A DNA stretch of 64,000 nt from NCBI GenBank assembly GCA_029264305.1, contig JARICA010000017.1, forward strand, positions 1 to 64,000, read 5' to 3'. The translations under genes were made by a program, and so were the position numbers. This document shows, piece after piece, positions 8,663 to 18,001 of this stretch; position 1 is the stretch's first letter; each line of letters starts with the position of its first letter. The notes under the pieces are model-generated. The model ran no database searches, was not told where the DNA came from, and saw only the letters and a program-made list of their open reading frames with translations. The stretch is from Faecalimonas sp. Its GTDB lineage: Bacteria > Bacillota > Clostridia > Lachnospirales > Lachnospiraceae.

Positions 8663-10147
8663 TTAGTGTGCTGCCAAGTATCCTTTAATCATTGTTTCTA
8701 CGCTTGTTTCTTGTCCTTCCTCAGTTGAAGTTGATTCAAAAATATAATTTTTAAATCCTTTTACCATTGAAAAGCATCCGCGCATTTTATAAGTATTTCC
8801 TGGGTAATATTTTACATCATCATTTCTTACTTTCATTCTTGTGACAGATCCCATACCGATGTAAGTATGTGTTCCATCTGTACTTGGAATTCCTCCTCCA
8901 GTAATGTTTTTTGCAGTGAAATTAAGATCAGGTTCTATCATTCCATAGTCTGGTGCAGGGAAGTCCTTTGGAACCATTACTTCGTAATCAAATACACAAA
9001 GTTCCACATCTGCTGGTAATTTCAATTGATTTACATCAATCTTTCTTGAAGAGAATTGGTTGTTTTGTTGAATTGCTTGATTTACATAATTCGCATCTTC
9101 ACTCATCGTTGTTACTTTATTGATTCTTACATAAACTGTATGATATTTTCTATCTTCTGTAGCATATCTTGTTGTTTTTACCCATTTATTCAATGGCGCT
9201 GGTGATGTATTTGTTGTTTGTTTTAAATCAATTGCATCCGATACACTCGCATTAGAGGTTTCACTTCCACTGTTATTTTGTGTATCATTATTTTCTTTAC
9301 TGTTGGATTTGAAATCATCATCATCAAAATCTAATCCGCCACCAAATCCTTCTGTTTCTTTTAAAACATCTTTTGGTACTTTAATGTTTTTCACTTTGTT
9401 GAATTCATTATAAATAACTTCTAATTTTAATTTTTCAATTTTCACTCCTGAAGTTTCTTTTGTTTTACTAAACATCTCTTTCATGTCTAATATAATTTTT
9501 GCTGGAAGAAGTTCATCTTTATAAATACTTAGTGTACAAGGTACTTTCACTTCTTCATCATCTGAAATATATGTTTCTAAATCTACTTTTTTTGACATAT
9601 CACCGCTTAATACATATTTCATGATTTCAGAACTAACTTCACCTTTTAATTCGAAACACTCTTTATCATTTATTTTTACAAGATTTTCACTTAATTTAAA
9701 CTTTTCAAATGATTTCTCGAATTCACCAAATAAATCTGTTGATACTTTTGTTTTTTTATCTTCATCAACTTTTGTTTTTTTCCATTTTCCTTCTTGATTC
9801 ATATAATTAAAATAATCATCATCTTCTTTTACTACGTAACTTTCAACCTCATTAGAAACACTCTGTCCCATGACTTTCATGCTAATTTCTCCCTCAGAGT
9901 GACTTTCTCCAGTTTTTATAATGGTTTCCGCATCCATTTTCAATTTTACATCTGCTTTTTCACCCTTTTGAGATAATTTCATGTCCATAAGCATATTAGC
10001 TTCTGTAGATTTTACATCTTTCAATTTTTTATTCATATCCGTCAATAAAGATTCCGGTGTTGCCTTTTTGCCACAACCAGCTATCAATGCCATTGCCATC
10101 ATCGACGCAATTCCTACAGTTACTAATTTTTTCATTCTTCTTTTCAT
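8663..10147 (-). CDS. Lipoprotein of unknown function, last gene of the ECF sigma operon
   Basis: 494 residues. A signal peptide with lipobox LIAGC (Cys at about 25) marks an exported lipoprotein. Residues about 35-270 form a beta-rich region resembling LolA/DUF6612-type lipoproteins (amphipathic strands, many Lys and Glu). A low-complexity Ser/Asn/Asp linker follows (about 275-305). The C-terminal part (about 315-494) looks like a separate beta domain (VYVRINKVTTM, VCVFDYEV-like strands, IGMGSVTRMKVRNDD). AAGGAGG precedes the ATG. It follows the transglutaminase lipoprotein by 18 bases, so the two are co-transcribed. Substrate or partner unknown. Confidence 0.8.
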   Translation of the reverse strand: MKRRMKKLVTVGIASMMAMALIAGCGKKATPESLLTDMNKKLKDVKSTEANMLMDMKLSQKGEKADVKLKMDAETIIKTGESHSEGEISMKVMGQSVSNEVESYVVKEDDDYFNYMNQEGKWKKTKVDEDKKTKVSTDLFGEFEKSFEKFKLSENLVKINDKECFELKGEVSSEIMKYVLSGDMSKKVDLETYISDDEEVKVPCTLSIYKDELLPAKIILDMKEMFSKTKETSGVKIEKLKLEVIYNEFNKVKNIKVPKDVLKETEGFGGGLDFDDDDFKSNSKENNDTQNNSGSETSNASVSDAIDLKQTTNTSPAPLNKWVKTTRYATEDRKYHTVYVRINKVTTMSEDANYVNQAIQQNNQFSSRKIDVNQLKLPADVELCVFDYEVMVPKDFPAPDYGMIEPDLNFTAKNITGGGIPSTDGTHTYIGMGSVTRMKVRNDDVKYYPGNTYKMRGCFSMVKGFKNYIFESTSTEEGQETSVETMIKGYLAAH

Positions 10148-10165
10148 AACCTCGTCCTCCTTAGA

Positions 10166-12535
10166 CTATTTTGTAATATAAATAACTCCCAACCAATAAG
10201 TACCCTGCAATTTGTTATTTCCAAGTCCAGTTACAACTTGACCTGCAATTTGTTTGAATTCTTCTTCTGTAAGATCATATTCTGTTCGAAGTGTAGCATT
10301 TCCATTTGTTCCCACTTCTTTTACAAGAGAATTTGCAATTGCATTTTTTTCAAAATATTTATTATTGATGTGGTAGTATTCTTTTGTATCTTCTTTTGCA
10401 ACATAATCAGCTATCGCTGAATTAACTAAATATCTATCGTCTTCTACAAGAACTCTGTCCGCTTCCGCATTTGGCAAATTCAATAATGCATTTGTTAAAA
10501 TTTCATTATCATTATTGGTTGTATCTACTATTTGCCATTGCCCATCTACTTTTACCTTATTCCATGCATGTGGTAAATTTCCTTCCAAATATCCCGTTAC
10601 TACAATACACTCTAATCCAGCTTCTTGTGCTAGAAGTTTGTATGCTCCTGCATAACTTGCGCACACACCACTTTTATTAATTAAGACTCCATATGGTGTA
10701 AATGAATCGTTAAATTCTTTATCGACTTTCTTAAAATTATTTTTTTCTGCATTTTTTAGTGCCTTATTATCATATTTTGCAATCTTGCAAAGATAATTAT
10801 TTAAAGCAATCTCTTTTTCTAAGTCTGTCATATCATCTTTAACAACTTCTTTTACTACTCTTTTTACCTCTTTTACAATTTCTTCTTGTTTCTTTCGCAT
10901 TTCTTCTGGGGAATCATCATATTTTACAAGAAGATAATCGCCAGAAATCGCCGCACTTCGTACTCCTAGGGCAAGTGGATTTTGATATGTAGCTTCCTGC
11001 CATGCATCTAACAATTGAGATTGATCTTTTGCTTCTTTAAAGTCAGAAAGATTAATCCTTGTATTTCCAGCAACCATGTTTTTTCCAATATATTCACTTA
11101 ATGCTGAAGTGGCAGTAATCTCATAATCCGTTGCATAAACATTTTCTTCTGTCTTTTCTTCTTTTTCTTCTTCTATCTCAAATTTGGCATCTGCACGTCC
11201 GCCTTTTGTTCGAAGAGAATTCTGTCTTTCCTGTAAATCTTTTAAATCTGCTTTTATTGTTTCTTTATTGTATTTTTCTACAACAGCTACATCTTTAAAT
11301 GATGTTCCTTCGATTTGATATGGAATTTTAACAATATCCACTTGCACGCTTTTCAAATCCGACATGTCCGGTTTTTCATATTCTCCCCATGTCTCTGTTT
11401 TCTCTTTCGCATTTGCAATATCATATGTAATCAACTTCTGTACAAGTCGTCCGTCACACATTGTCACCCATGCATAAGATGGAAGTTCTGTAAAGCTTTT
11501 TGCATATCTTGATCCTTCTTCTTCACGAGATTTCTTTGCTTCTACATTACTTGCTATCATTTTGGATAATTGATGTTTGCTAAAAGAATCACTAATTGCA
11601 GAAGTTCCTTCTTCATTCACTGCTACAACACAATATTTTTGCTCTTTCAAATCATAATCCGTTACAACTGGTCCTGTTCCTGGTCCATATTTATCTACAA
11701 CCCACTTTTCATTTCTTGATACTTCTGCTACAGTAAAAGTATTAAACATATAATTATTTTCTGGTGACCATGATGTTTTATTTGTTATTCCTCTTGTCAT
11801 ACCTACAATATCATAACCCTTTTTTTCATCATAATCATATTGAACTACATAGTAAGCTTTCGCTCCTTTTACTTTATCCCAATAAAATTCAGGTTTTCCG
11901 CTTTCATTAACTCTAAATTTAACTTCTGGTGCTTTCTTTATCTCATGCTTAATAGTAAATGGTGTAACAATAGGTTTTTCTAACTTTTCTCCATTTTCAG
12001 GATTTACATAAAGTGCCATATAATACTGAGGTAAATTTCCCCAATCCTCAAATTCGTCTTTATTAAAGAGAATATTAGAAACTTTATCATATCCAAAAAT
12101 CAAATCTTCTTGTTGTTCCAATTGTTTTGAAGTTACACTTACCTGTGCTGTAGACCAACGTGGGGGCTTTATTTTCAATATTTTCGTTCCTTCATCCCAT
12201 TCAAAATGTGTTCCAACTCTCTGTGTCAATTCTGAATCTTGATAAACAGCTACCAACTCCGTATAATTTTTAAATTGCCCATTCTTAATATCAAATTTAA
12301 ACTGAACTGGAATCTTTTCATTTCTTTTGACATTCTCTATCGTATCTTTATAGATATATTTCTGAGAATCTGCATACTTTTCTTTAATTTTTGTTGATAA
12401 CTGTTTTGATGTTGTCATTTCTGTTTTAGTCTTTTTTTCATTTCCGGTAGTTTTCTTTTCCGTCTGACAGCCTGTTAACAACAATGAAAAGGTTAATATC
12501 GTACAACATATGCTCATCACTTTTCTTCTCTTCAT
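10166..12535 (-). CDS. Transglutaminase-like lipoprotein
   Basis: 789 residues. Signal peptide with lipobox LLTGC, so anchored outside the membrane. The C-terminal part is a transglutaminase-like (papain-fold) domain with an apparently intact triad: Cys625 in SGVCASYAG, His656 in LPHAWNKV and Asp671 in IVDTTNN. The long N-terminal part contains fibronectin-III-like strands (AYYVVQYDYDE) and a charged coiled region around 440-470. In bacteria such domains act as proteases or crosslinkers of surface proteins; which applies here is not visible. The longest frame starts at GTG 12541, but ATG 12535 has AGGAGG 8 bases upstream. Third gene of the sigma-factor operon. Confidence 0.85.
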   Translation of the reverse strand: MKRRKVMSICCTILTFSLLLTGCQTEKKTTGNEKKTKTEMTTSKQLSTKIKEKYADSQKYIYKDTIENVKRNEKIPVQFKFDIKNGQFKNYTELVAVYQDSELTQRVGTHFEWDEGTKILKIKPPRWSTAQVSVTSKQLEQQEDLIFGYDKVSNILFNKDEFEDWGNLPQYYMALYVNPENGEKLEKPIVTPFTIKHEIKKAPEVKFRVNESGKPEFYWDKVKGAKAYYVVQYDYDEKKGYDIVGMTRGITNKTSWSPENNYMFNTFTVAEVSRNEKWVVDKYGPGTGPVVTDYDLKEQKYCVVAVNEEGTSAISDSFSKHQLSKMIASNVEAKKSREEEGSRYAKSFTELPSYAWVTMCDGRLVQKLITYDIANAKEKTETWGEYEKPDMSDLKSVQVDIVKIPYQIEGTSFKDVAVVEKYNKETIKADLKDLQERQNSLRTKGGRADAKFEIEEEKEEKTEENVYATDYEITATSALSEYIGKNMVAGNTRINLSDFKEAKDQSQLLDAWQEATYQNPLALGVRSAAISGDYLLVKYDDSPEEMRKKQEEIVKEVKRVVKEVVKDDMTDLEKEIALNNYLCKIAKYDNKALKNAEKNNFKKVDKEFNDSFTPYGVLINKSGVCASYAGAYKLLAQEAGLECIVVTGYLEGNLPHAWNKVKVDGQWQIVDTTNNDNEILTNALLNLPNAEADRVLVEDDRYLVNSAIADYVAKEDTKEYYHINNKYFEKNAIANSLVKEVGTNGNATLRTEYDLTEEEFKQIAGQVVTGLGNNKLQGTYWLGVIYITK

Positions 12536-12577
12536 AAGCACTTCCTCCTTGCTTTATAATAATAATACCTTCTTCAT

Positions 12578-13105
12578 CTAAAAAAGGTTACATGATTTTT
12601 TTAAAAATAAAAAAAATTTTTTTTCGCTTATATTTTCACCAGATATGCAAAAATACTGTTCTTTCGCTTTATAGACTGCATAATACTTATTTTTTTCTTT
12701 TTCTTTACAAATATAAATCTTTTTCCCATGTATCTTGCTTGGCTTTACTTTCAAAATTTCTTTCAAAATCTCATCTTTTTCATCCAATTCTTGCAATTCA
12801 ATTTTCTGTTTCTTTTCATTATTGCTATCTTGTATCGTCCCTAGCGAAATTCCCGTATTCCATTCAGACATTTCACGAAAAGAAACCACCTGTACATGTA
12901 TACTATTTCTTACTCTCCCTATATAAATATATCCACCCAACACTGTTATACAAGCACAAGCGGCTACAGCTATGGTAAACCACACTGGCTTTTTTCTTTT
13001 TTTCTTCGTCGTTTGTTTTTCCTGCTGCATTTCCCGTCTTGTTTTTGTAATCAAATCTTTCGGGGCATGAATGTTATCTATCTCGTGTCTATACTGTTCT
13101 TGCAT
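12578..13105 (-). CDS. Single-pass membrane protein, probable anti-sigma factor
   Basis: 175 residues. A cytosolic N-terminus of about 45 residues containing a helical IDNIHAPKDLITKTRREMQ segment, a strongly basic stretch, one membrane helix (WFTIAVAACACITVLGGYIYI, about 46-66, with neighbouring Cys residues) and an outside domain of about 110 residues rich in Lys. This layout and its overlap with the preceding sigma-factor gene (17 bases) suggest an anti-sigma factor, as in DUF4179/DUF4367-type proteins. No zinc-binding HxxxCxxC motif is seen. The TTG at 13111 is in frame, but ATG 13105 has AGGAGG 8 bases upstream. The role is inferred from context. Confidence 0.75.
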   Translation of the reverse strand: MQEQYRHEIDNIHAPKDLITKTRREMQQEKQTTKKKRKKPVWFTIAVAACACITVLGGYIYIGRVRNSIHVQVVSFREMSEWNTGISLGTIQDSNNEKKQKIELQELDEKDEILKEILKVKPSKIHGKKIYICKEKEKNKYYAVYKAKEQYFCISGENISEKKFFLFLKKSCNLF

Positions 13106-13598
13106 ATTCAACGCCTCCTTTCAAATGCTTTCTAAGCATCTCTCTTGCTCTTGATAACCTTGTCTTAACTGCTGTCTCAGACTGTTCTAAAAGTGTGCTA
13201 ATTTCTTTTATTGAATATTCCTCATAATAAAATAAGTGAATAACCGTTCGATAGTTTTCTGGCAATTTTTGTACAGCTTCCATCACACTCTCATCTTTTT
13301 CCTCCATCTCATAGGAATCTTCCATATCATATTCAAATGCCGCACGATGTTTATTCCATGCACTATCAAACTGCTTCTTGCAACAATTTACGGTCACTCT
13401 AATTAACCATGCTTTCAAATGTTCTTCCGTAGAAATCTTCTCCGAATTTTTAACAAATCTCAAAAAAACTTCTTGAAATACATCTTCTGCATCAGTCTTA
13501 TTTTTCATATGAATAACGGCAAGTCTGTACACCATATCCGCATATTTTTCTAGTACCTGCTCTGCACAGAGATTTACCTCTACATTCTGTCCTCCCAT
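13089..13598 (-). CDS. ECF-type RNA polymerase sigma factor
   Basis: 169 residues. Region 2 covers about 12-80 (YADMVYRLAVIHMKN, DAEDVFQEVFLRF, LKAWLIRVTVNCCKKQ); region 4 covers about 110-160 (LPENYRTVIHLFYYEEYSIKEIS, then a helix-turn-helix TAVKTRLSRAREMLRK). No region 1 or 3, as expected for group 4 sigma factors. The GTG at 13616 lies before the ribosome binding site; the ATG at 13598 follows AAGGAGG by 5 bases. It heads an operon with the anti-sigma candidate and two lipoproteins, a typical envelope-signal layout. A sigma-A-like promoter lies at 13640-13668. Confidence 0.92.
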   Translation of the reverse strand: MGGQNVEVNLCAEQVLEKYADMVYRLAVIHMKNKTDAEDVFQEVFLRFVKNSEKISTEEHLKAWLIRVTVNCCKKQFDSAWNKHRAAFEYDMEDSYEMEEKDESVMEAVQKLPENYRTVIHLFYYEEYSIKEISTLLEQSETAVKTRLSRAREMLRKHLKGGVEYARTV

Positions 13599-13639
13599 AG
13601 AAGCCTCCTTATTCACATCTTTTCTTTTGTATTAACAAT

Positions 13640-13668
13640 ATTATACCCTTTTTCAATATTATGAACAA
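13640..13668 (-). promoter_or_regulatory. Promoter of the ECF sigma operon (sigma-A type)
   Basis: On the minus strand -35 TTGTTC, 17-base spacer, -10 TATAAT, ending about 40 bases before the sigma-factor start. It sits between pheA and the sigma gene, so the operon need not rely on read-through from pheA. Confidence 0.65.
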
Positions 13669-13678
13669 TATTTTATTA

Positions 13679-14806
13679 TTAGTAATTTCCTAAAATTCTC
13701 AAATTTCTCGTTTCATCACGTAATCCTCGAATTGCATTTTTTACAGATGAATCTGCCATATTTCCTTCAAAATCCACAAAAAAACGATATTCCCAGTTCC
13801 TATCCTCTATTGGTCTTGATTCTATTTTTGTCATATTTAAATCATTATAAATAAAATGTGATAAAAGATGATATAAAGAACCACTCTCATGTGGAATTTC
13901 AAAGCAAATACTTATCTTTTTCGCTCCTTTTAAAAATACTTTTTGATTGGTTACAACAATAAATCTAGTAGAGTTGTTTTCACTAGTATTAATAGCTTGG
14001 GCTAAAACTTCTAGCCCATATAAGTTCGCTGCATATTCACTACATATTGCTGCTTCTGTATGTTTCCCTGCTTTTAATACTTCTTTGGCTGCTATGGCCG
14101 TATTTTCAACACTAATCTGTTGCCAATTTCTATGTGCAGACAAAAACTTCTCACTTTGCATTAACCCTTGTGGATGCGAATAAACTCGTTCAATATCAGA
14201 AAATACTGTTCCTGGTATTCCTGCAAGCGTATGCTGAATAGGAATCACAACTTCACCCACTATATAATTTTCAAATTCTACAAGTAAATCATATACTTGA
14301 CTAACTGCACCAGCAGAAGAATTTTCTATTGGAAGGACTGCAAAATCTGCTGAACCTTCCTCAATCGCCTCCATCGCATCACGAAATGTATCTACATGAA
14401 AACCATTTTTATTCTCTCCAAAATATTTTTGAAGAGCCTGTTGGCTATATGCTCCTTCTGTTCCTTGAAAAACAAGTCTAGCATTTTCACTTTTCAATTG
14501 ATCCAGTTGAATAAAGGACGTTTTTCCATATACTCCATGTTCACCTAATACTTGATACTGTAACTTTCTACTCACCGACATAATCTGTTCAAACAATTCA
14601 CGAACACCTTTTCTATTTTTTTCATTTACTGTTTTTTTATTTAAAGCAGAAAGTTTTTCTTCTTCTCTTTTTCTGTCATATACTTTCTTTCCTGTTTTCA
14701 CTTTATCTTTTCCTACTTGTTCACAAAGTTCCATTCTTTGTTCATATAAAGATAAAATTTGGTCATCGATACAATCTAATTTTTCTCGGATTTGTTCTAA
14801 TTCCAT
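13679..14806 (-). CDS. pheA: Bifunctional chorismate mutase / prephenate dehydratase (P-protein)
   Basis: 375 residues. Converts chorismate to prephenate and then phenylpyruvate for phenylalanine synthesis. Chorismate mutase domain at about 1-90 (IREKLDCIDDQILSLYEQRM, YDRKREEEKL), prephenate dehydratase at about 105-285 (VFQGTEGAYSQQAL, FAVLPIENSSAG, NSTRFIVV), then a regulatory ACT domain with ESRPIEDRNWEYRFFVDFEG. The frame opens at a GTG three codons earlier, but ATG 14806 has GAGGTG at the right distance. Apparently monocistronic; no leader peptide or T-box is visible upstream. Confidence 0.95.
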   Translation of the reverse strand: MELEQIREKLDCIDDQILSLYEQRMELCEQVGKDKVKTGKKVYDRKREEEKLSALNKKTVNEKNRKGVRELFEQIMSVSRKLQYQVLGEHGVYGKTSFIQLDQLKSENARLVFQGTEGAYSQQALQKYFGENKNGFHVDTFRDAMEAIEEGSADFAVLPIENSSAGAVSQVYDLLVEFENYIVGEVVIPIQHTLAGIPGTVFSDIERVYSHPQGLMQSEKFLSAHRNWQQISVENTAIAAKEVLKAGKHTEAAICSEYAANLYGLEVLAQAINTSENNSTRFIVVTNQKVFLKGAKKISICFEIPHESGSLYHLLSHFIYNDLNMTKIESRPIEDRNWEYRFFVDFEGNMADSSVKNAIRGLRDETRNLRILGNY

Positions 14807-14963
14807 CACACACACCTCTTTTTTCCATTTTCGTTTGGACTATTATAATATACATTCTGTTTAAAATCCATCTTTTATCAAATACGTTCCACTTTCTCCC
14901 CTTCAATAAATAAAGATAACAAAACCTATTTAAAACTTTTTCGGAATTCCTTTCTTGAATTAG

Positions 14964-14992
14964 TTGAAAATATTTTTATTTTATTATATGAT
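14964..14992 (+). promoter_or_regulatory. Promoter of the nitroreductase-pyrBI operon
   Basis: TTGAAA, 17-base spacer, TATGAT, 33 bases before the nitroreductase ATG. No obvious attenuator or PyrR-type hairpin follows in the short leader. Confidence 0.6.
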
Positions 14993-15025
14993 ATATAAAA
15001 CTTTTCACATAGGAGGAAAACTATC

Positions 15026-15562
15026 ATGAACACTGTTGAGTGTATCAAGACACGAAGAAGCATTCGTAAATACAAACCAGATAAAATAGATCATACTTTA
15101 TTAGAATCTATTATTTCTACCGCTTCTTATTCTCCCTCTTGGAAGAATACACAAATTACACGCTATATAGCAATTGAAGACACATCTATTCTCAACAAAA
15201 TTGTTAACGATTTCACCCCAGAATATAATGCAAATATTATTCAACAACTACCAATGTTAATTGCAGTGACAATGGTAACGGGCCGTTGCGGTTTTGAACG
15301 AGATGGATCATTTTCAACAAAAAAAGAAGATCGTTGGCAAATGTTTGATGTCGGCGTTTCCTGTCAATCTCTTTGTCTAGCTGCTCATGAAGCTGGATTA
15401 GGTACTGTCATCATGGGAATTTTTGATGAAGATGGTATATCACAATTGCTTAACATACCAGAAGGACAGGAATTAGTTGCTTTAATTGGCATTGGCTATC
15501 CAAATATAGACCCTATTGTTCCAAAGAAAAAAAGCGTAGAAGATTTACTAACATACAAATAG
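15026..15562 (+). CDS. Nitroreductase family protein
   Basis: 178 residues. FMN-dependent oxidoreductase fold: the N-terminal FMN-binding IKTRRSIRKYKPDKID, a central SYSPSWKNTQ loop and the C-terminal GLGTVIMGIFDED and ALIGIGYP segments are typical. The substrate is not visible. AGGAGG lies 8-9 bases before the ATG. It is 9 bases from pyrB and most likely shares its transcript, an unusual partner for a pyrimidine operon. Confidence 0.88.
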   Translation: MNTVECIKTRRSIRKYKPDKIDHTLLESIISTASYSPSWKNTQITRYIAIEDTSILNKIVNDFTPEYNANIIQQLPMLIAVTMVTGRCGFERDGSFSTKKEDRWQMFDVGVSCQSLCLAAHEAGLGTVIMGIFDEDGISQLLNIPEGQELVALIGIGYPNIDPIVPKKKSVEDLLTYK

Positions 15563-15571
15563 GAGGATTAT

Positions 15572-16492
15572 ATGAAACATTTATTAAACCCATTAGATTT
15601 ATCTGTGGAAGAAATCGACGAAATTTTAGATCTTGCAAATGATATTGAGGCTAACCCTGAAAAATATGCCCATGCTTGCGATGGAAAAAAACTTGCCACA
15701 CTATTTTATGAGCCAAGTACTAGAACACGATTAAGTCATGAAGCGGCTATGATGAACTTAGGTGGTAATGTACTCGGATTTTCTTCTGCTGATTCTAGTT
15801 CTGCTACAAAAGGAGAAAGTGTATCTGATACTATACGTATGATTTCTTGTTATGCAGATATTTGCGCTATGCGCCATCCAAAAGAAGGTGCGCCTATGGT
15901 AGCTAGCCAATATTCTTCTATCCCTATTATTAATGCCGGTGATGGTGGACATCAACATCCTACACAAACATTAACTGATTTACTTACTATTCGTTCTGAA
16001 AAAGGGCGTTTACATGATATTACTATTGGTCTTTGTGGAGATTTAAAATTTGGTCGTACTGTTCACTCGTTAATACACGCTCTTGTACGATATGAAAATG
16101 TTAAATTTGTACTGATTTCTCCTGAAGAACTCAGACTCCCAAGCTATATTCGCAAAGATGTTTTAGACAAACACAATATCCCATATGAAGAAGTTGTTCG
16201 TCTTGAAGATGCCATGGGTGAATTAGATTTACTTTACATGACACGTGTACAAAAGGAACGTTTCTTTAATGAAGAAGATTATGTACGCATGAAAGATTTC
16301 TATATTTTAGATGCTGCAAAAATGGAATTGGCAAAAGAAGATATGCTTGTTCTTCACCCACTTCCTAGAGTAAATGAAATTTCCGTAGAAGTTGACAGAG
16401 ATCCTCGTGCTATTTATTTCAAACAAGCCCAATACGGTGTATATGTTCGTATGGCATTAATTTTAACATTATTGGAAATTAAAGTTTCTTAG
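15572..16492 (+). CDS. pyrB: Aspartate carbamoyltransferase catalytic chain
   Basis: 306 residues, usual length. Joins carbamoyl phosphate and aspartate, the committed step of pyrimidine synthesis. Carbamoyl-phosphate loop [14 protein letters not shown] at about 49-62, [30 protein letters not shown] and the aspartate-side HPLPRVNEI near residue 265 are all intact. AGGAGG precedes the ATG. It is followed by pyrI, so the enzyme is probably the E. coli-like regulated holoenzyme. Confidence 0.97.
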   Translation: MKHLLNPLDLSVEEIDEILDLANDIEANPEKYAHACDGKKLATLFYEPSTRTRLSHEAAMMNLGGNVLGFSSADSSSATKGESVSDTIRMISCYADICAMRHPKEGAPMVASQYSSIPIINAGDGGHQHPTQTLTDLLTIRSEKGRLHDITIGLCGDLKFGRTVHSLIHALVRYENVKFVLISPEELRLPSYIRKDVLDKHNIPYEEVVRLEDAMGELDLLYMTRVQKERFFNEEDYVRMKDFYILDAAKMELAKEDMLVLHPLPRVNEISVEVDRDPRAIYFKQAQYGVYVRMALILTLLEIKVS

Positions 16493-16514
16493 CAAAAATA
16501 TAAGGAGAACAATT

Positions 16515-16955
16515 ATGACAAAAAATACACTTAATGTAAGTTCTATTCAAGAAGGTTTTGTTCTTGACCATATCCAAGCTGGAAAAAGTATGGATATCTA
16601 TCGTTACTTAAAATTAGACAAATTAGATTGTTGTGTCGCTATTATTAAAAATGCTAAAAGTAATAAAATGGGTAAAAAAGATATCATGAAAATTGAATGC
16701 CCAATTGATATTATTGATTTAGATATTTTAAGCTTTATTGACCATAACATTACAATTAATATTATTCAAGATGACAGAGTGGTTGAAAAAAAACGTTTGG
16801 AACTTCCAAAAGAAATCACAAATGTAATTAAGTGCAAAAACCCACGTTGCATCACTTCCATCGAACAAGAACTTGATCATGTTTTTATTCTAACAGATGA
16901 AGAAACACAAGAATACCGTTGTAAATATTGTGAAGAAAAATATCATAGAAAATAA
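16515..16955 (+). CDS. pyrI: Aspartate carbamoyltransferase regulatory chain
   Basis: 146 residues. N-terminal nucleotide-binding domain (VSSIQEGFVLDHIQAGKSM, IIKNAKSNKMGKKDIMKIE) and a C-terminal zinc domain with four cysteines (CKNPRC and CKYC). Binds ATP or CTP and tunes PyrB. AAGGAG precedes the ATG; the gap to pyrB is 22 bases. A long perfect hairpin terminates the operon directly after the stop. Confidence 0.96.
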   Translation: MTKNTLNVSSIQEGFVLDHIQAGKSMDIYRYLKLDKLDCCVAIIKNAKSNKMGKKDIMKIECPIDIIDLDILSFIDHNITINIIQDDRVVEKKRLELPKEITNVIKCKNPRCITSIEQELDHVFILTDEETQEYRCKYCEEKYHRK

Positions 16956-16958
16956 TAT

Positions 16959-17003
16959 AAAAATAGAAGTGATAAAGCGGAAAACTTTATCACTTCTATT
17001 TTT
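16959..17003. terminator. Bidirectional terminator between pyrI and the 17.0 kb lipoprotein gene
   Basis: Perfect 19-base arms (AAAAATAGAAGTGATAAAG and its complement) around a 7-base loop, with A and T tracts on either side, so it can work for both converging genes. Confidence 0.9.
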
Positions 17004-17008
17004 ATCCC

Positions 17009-18001
17009 TTATTGTTCTTTTACTAATCGATAATCTGTAAAATAATATTCTTTAAATTGGTTATCTAACCATTCCTCTTTTCCCGTTTTTAAATCAATTT
17101 TACCAATTTTCCCGTTGAATTTATATAGGTAATTGCTTTCTTTGTCTAAGTAAAAAGTTTTATCTAGTCTTTCCAACCCTTTTACTTTCTCTTCCTTTTC
17201 TTCTTTTAAATTATATCGATATACGCAATCCCCATTCACATCTGATTGAACTCCGAATAACACATCATTTTTATTTGCAACAAGACCTGTAGATTGTGGC
17301 ATATTTTTCTCAAATAAATATTTCATTTTCCCACTTTCATATTGATAATAGTAGAACGGTGTTTCTAATTCTGTTCCTTCCGAATGATTTTCCATATTGT
17401 TCCATTTATCTCGCAATGCATATTCTTCTGACTCACTATATGTCTGCAAAATAAGTCCATCTGTCTCTGGTATATATGCCACTTGCCATACAGATATATC
17501 TTTATGTTTGTCATTTGAAAGTTCTATATGCTTTATTTCTTTTGTATTGCGATCAATAGACCACAATATAAATACTTTCGAATCCTTTGGTGTCTGAGGT
17601 ACTCCTACTACAATATAATCATTTTCTCTAGGTATAATATAACTGATTCCCCAAAGATTATCTGTGAGTTGTTCTACTTCTTTTGTTTCTAAATCATAAC
17701 GATATACTTCATCGTTACCTTTTTCATCTTTTGCCGAATATAGTACTGCTTTCCCCTTATCATCAACTACAGCAAAATTCAACTGTGCTGTTGAATCAAT
17801 TTTATACTTTGCTGAATTCATTTTGTCTTTTCCGAAATCATATGTGTTATTTTCTACAACAATCTGATTTTCATTTAATTTACTAGCATTTGATGTAACT
17901 AAACGATAGTTTTCTAATTCTGTTTTCTTTTCAGAAGACTGACACCCTGTAAGTATTAAAGCTGTCAATGTGAATAATAAAATTTGTTTTCCTCTCTTCA
18001 T
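17009..18001 (-). CDS. Lipoprotein, probable beta-propeller, function unknown
   Basis: 330 residues. Signal peptide with lipobox LILTGC (Cys at 20). The mature part repeats a pattern of short strands such as VLYSAKDEKGNDEVYRYDLE, YRYNLKEEKEEKV and LYKFNGKIGKIDLKTGK, typical of WD/TolB-like propeller blades, suggesting a surface binding protein. GGGGAG precedes the ATG. It stands alone between pyrI and the molybdenum locus; nothing nearby indicates its ligand. Confidence 0.75.
   Translation of the reverse strand: MKRGKQILLFTLTALILTGCQSSEKKTELENYRLVTSNASKLNENQIVVENNTYDFGKDKMNSAKYKIDSTAQLNFAVVDDKGKAVLYSAKDEKGNDEVYRYDLETKEVEQLTDNLWGISYIIPRENDYIVVGVPQTPKDSKVFILWSIDRNTKEIKHIELSNDKHKDISVWQVAYIPETDGLILQTYSESEEYALRDKWNNMENHSEGTELETPFYYYQYESGKMKYLFEKNMPQSTGLVANKNDVLFGVQSDVNGDCVYRYNLKEEKEEKVKGLERLDKTFYLDKESNYLYKFNGKIGKIDLKTGKEEWLDNQFKEYYFTDYRLVKEQ

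Noticed and set aside
9981-10181. Plus-strand frame across the 5' end of the lipoprotein gene
   Set aside because: Antisense shadow over a signal peptide; no start signal.
12592-12978. Long plus-strand frame opposite the anti-sigma gene
   Set aside because: Shadow of a minus-strand gene; composition is Phe/Leu/Ser/Tyr-rich from AT bias and there is no ribosome binding site.
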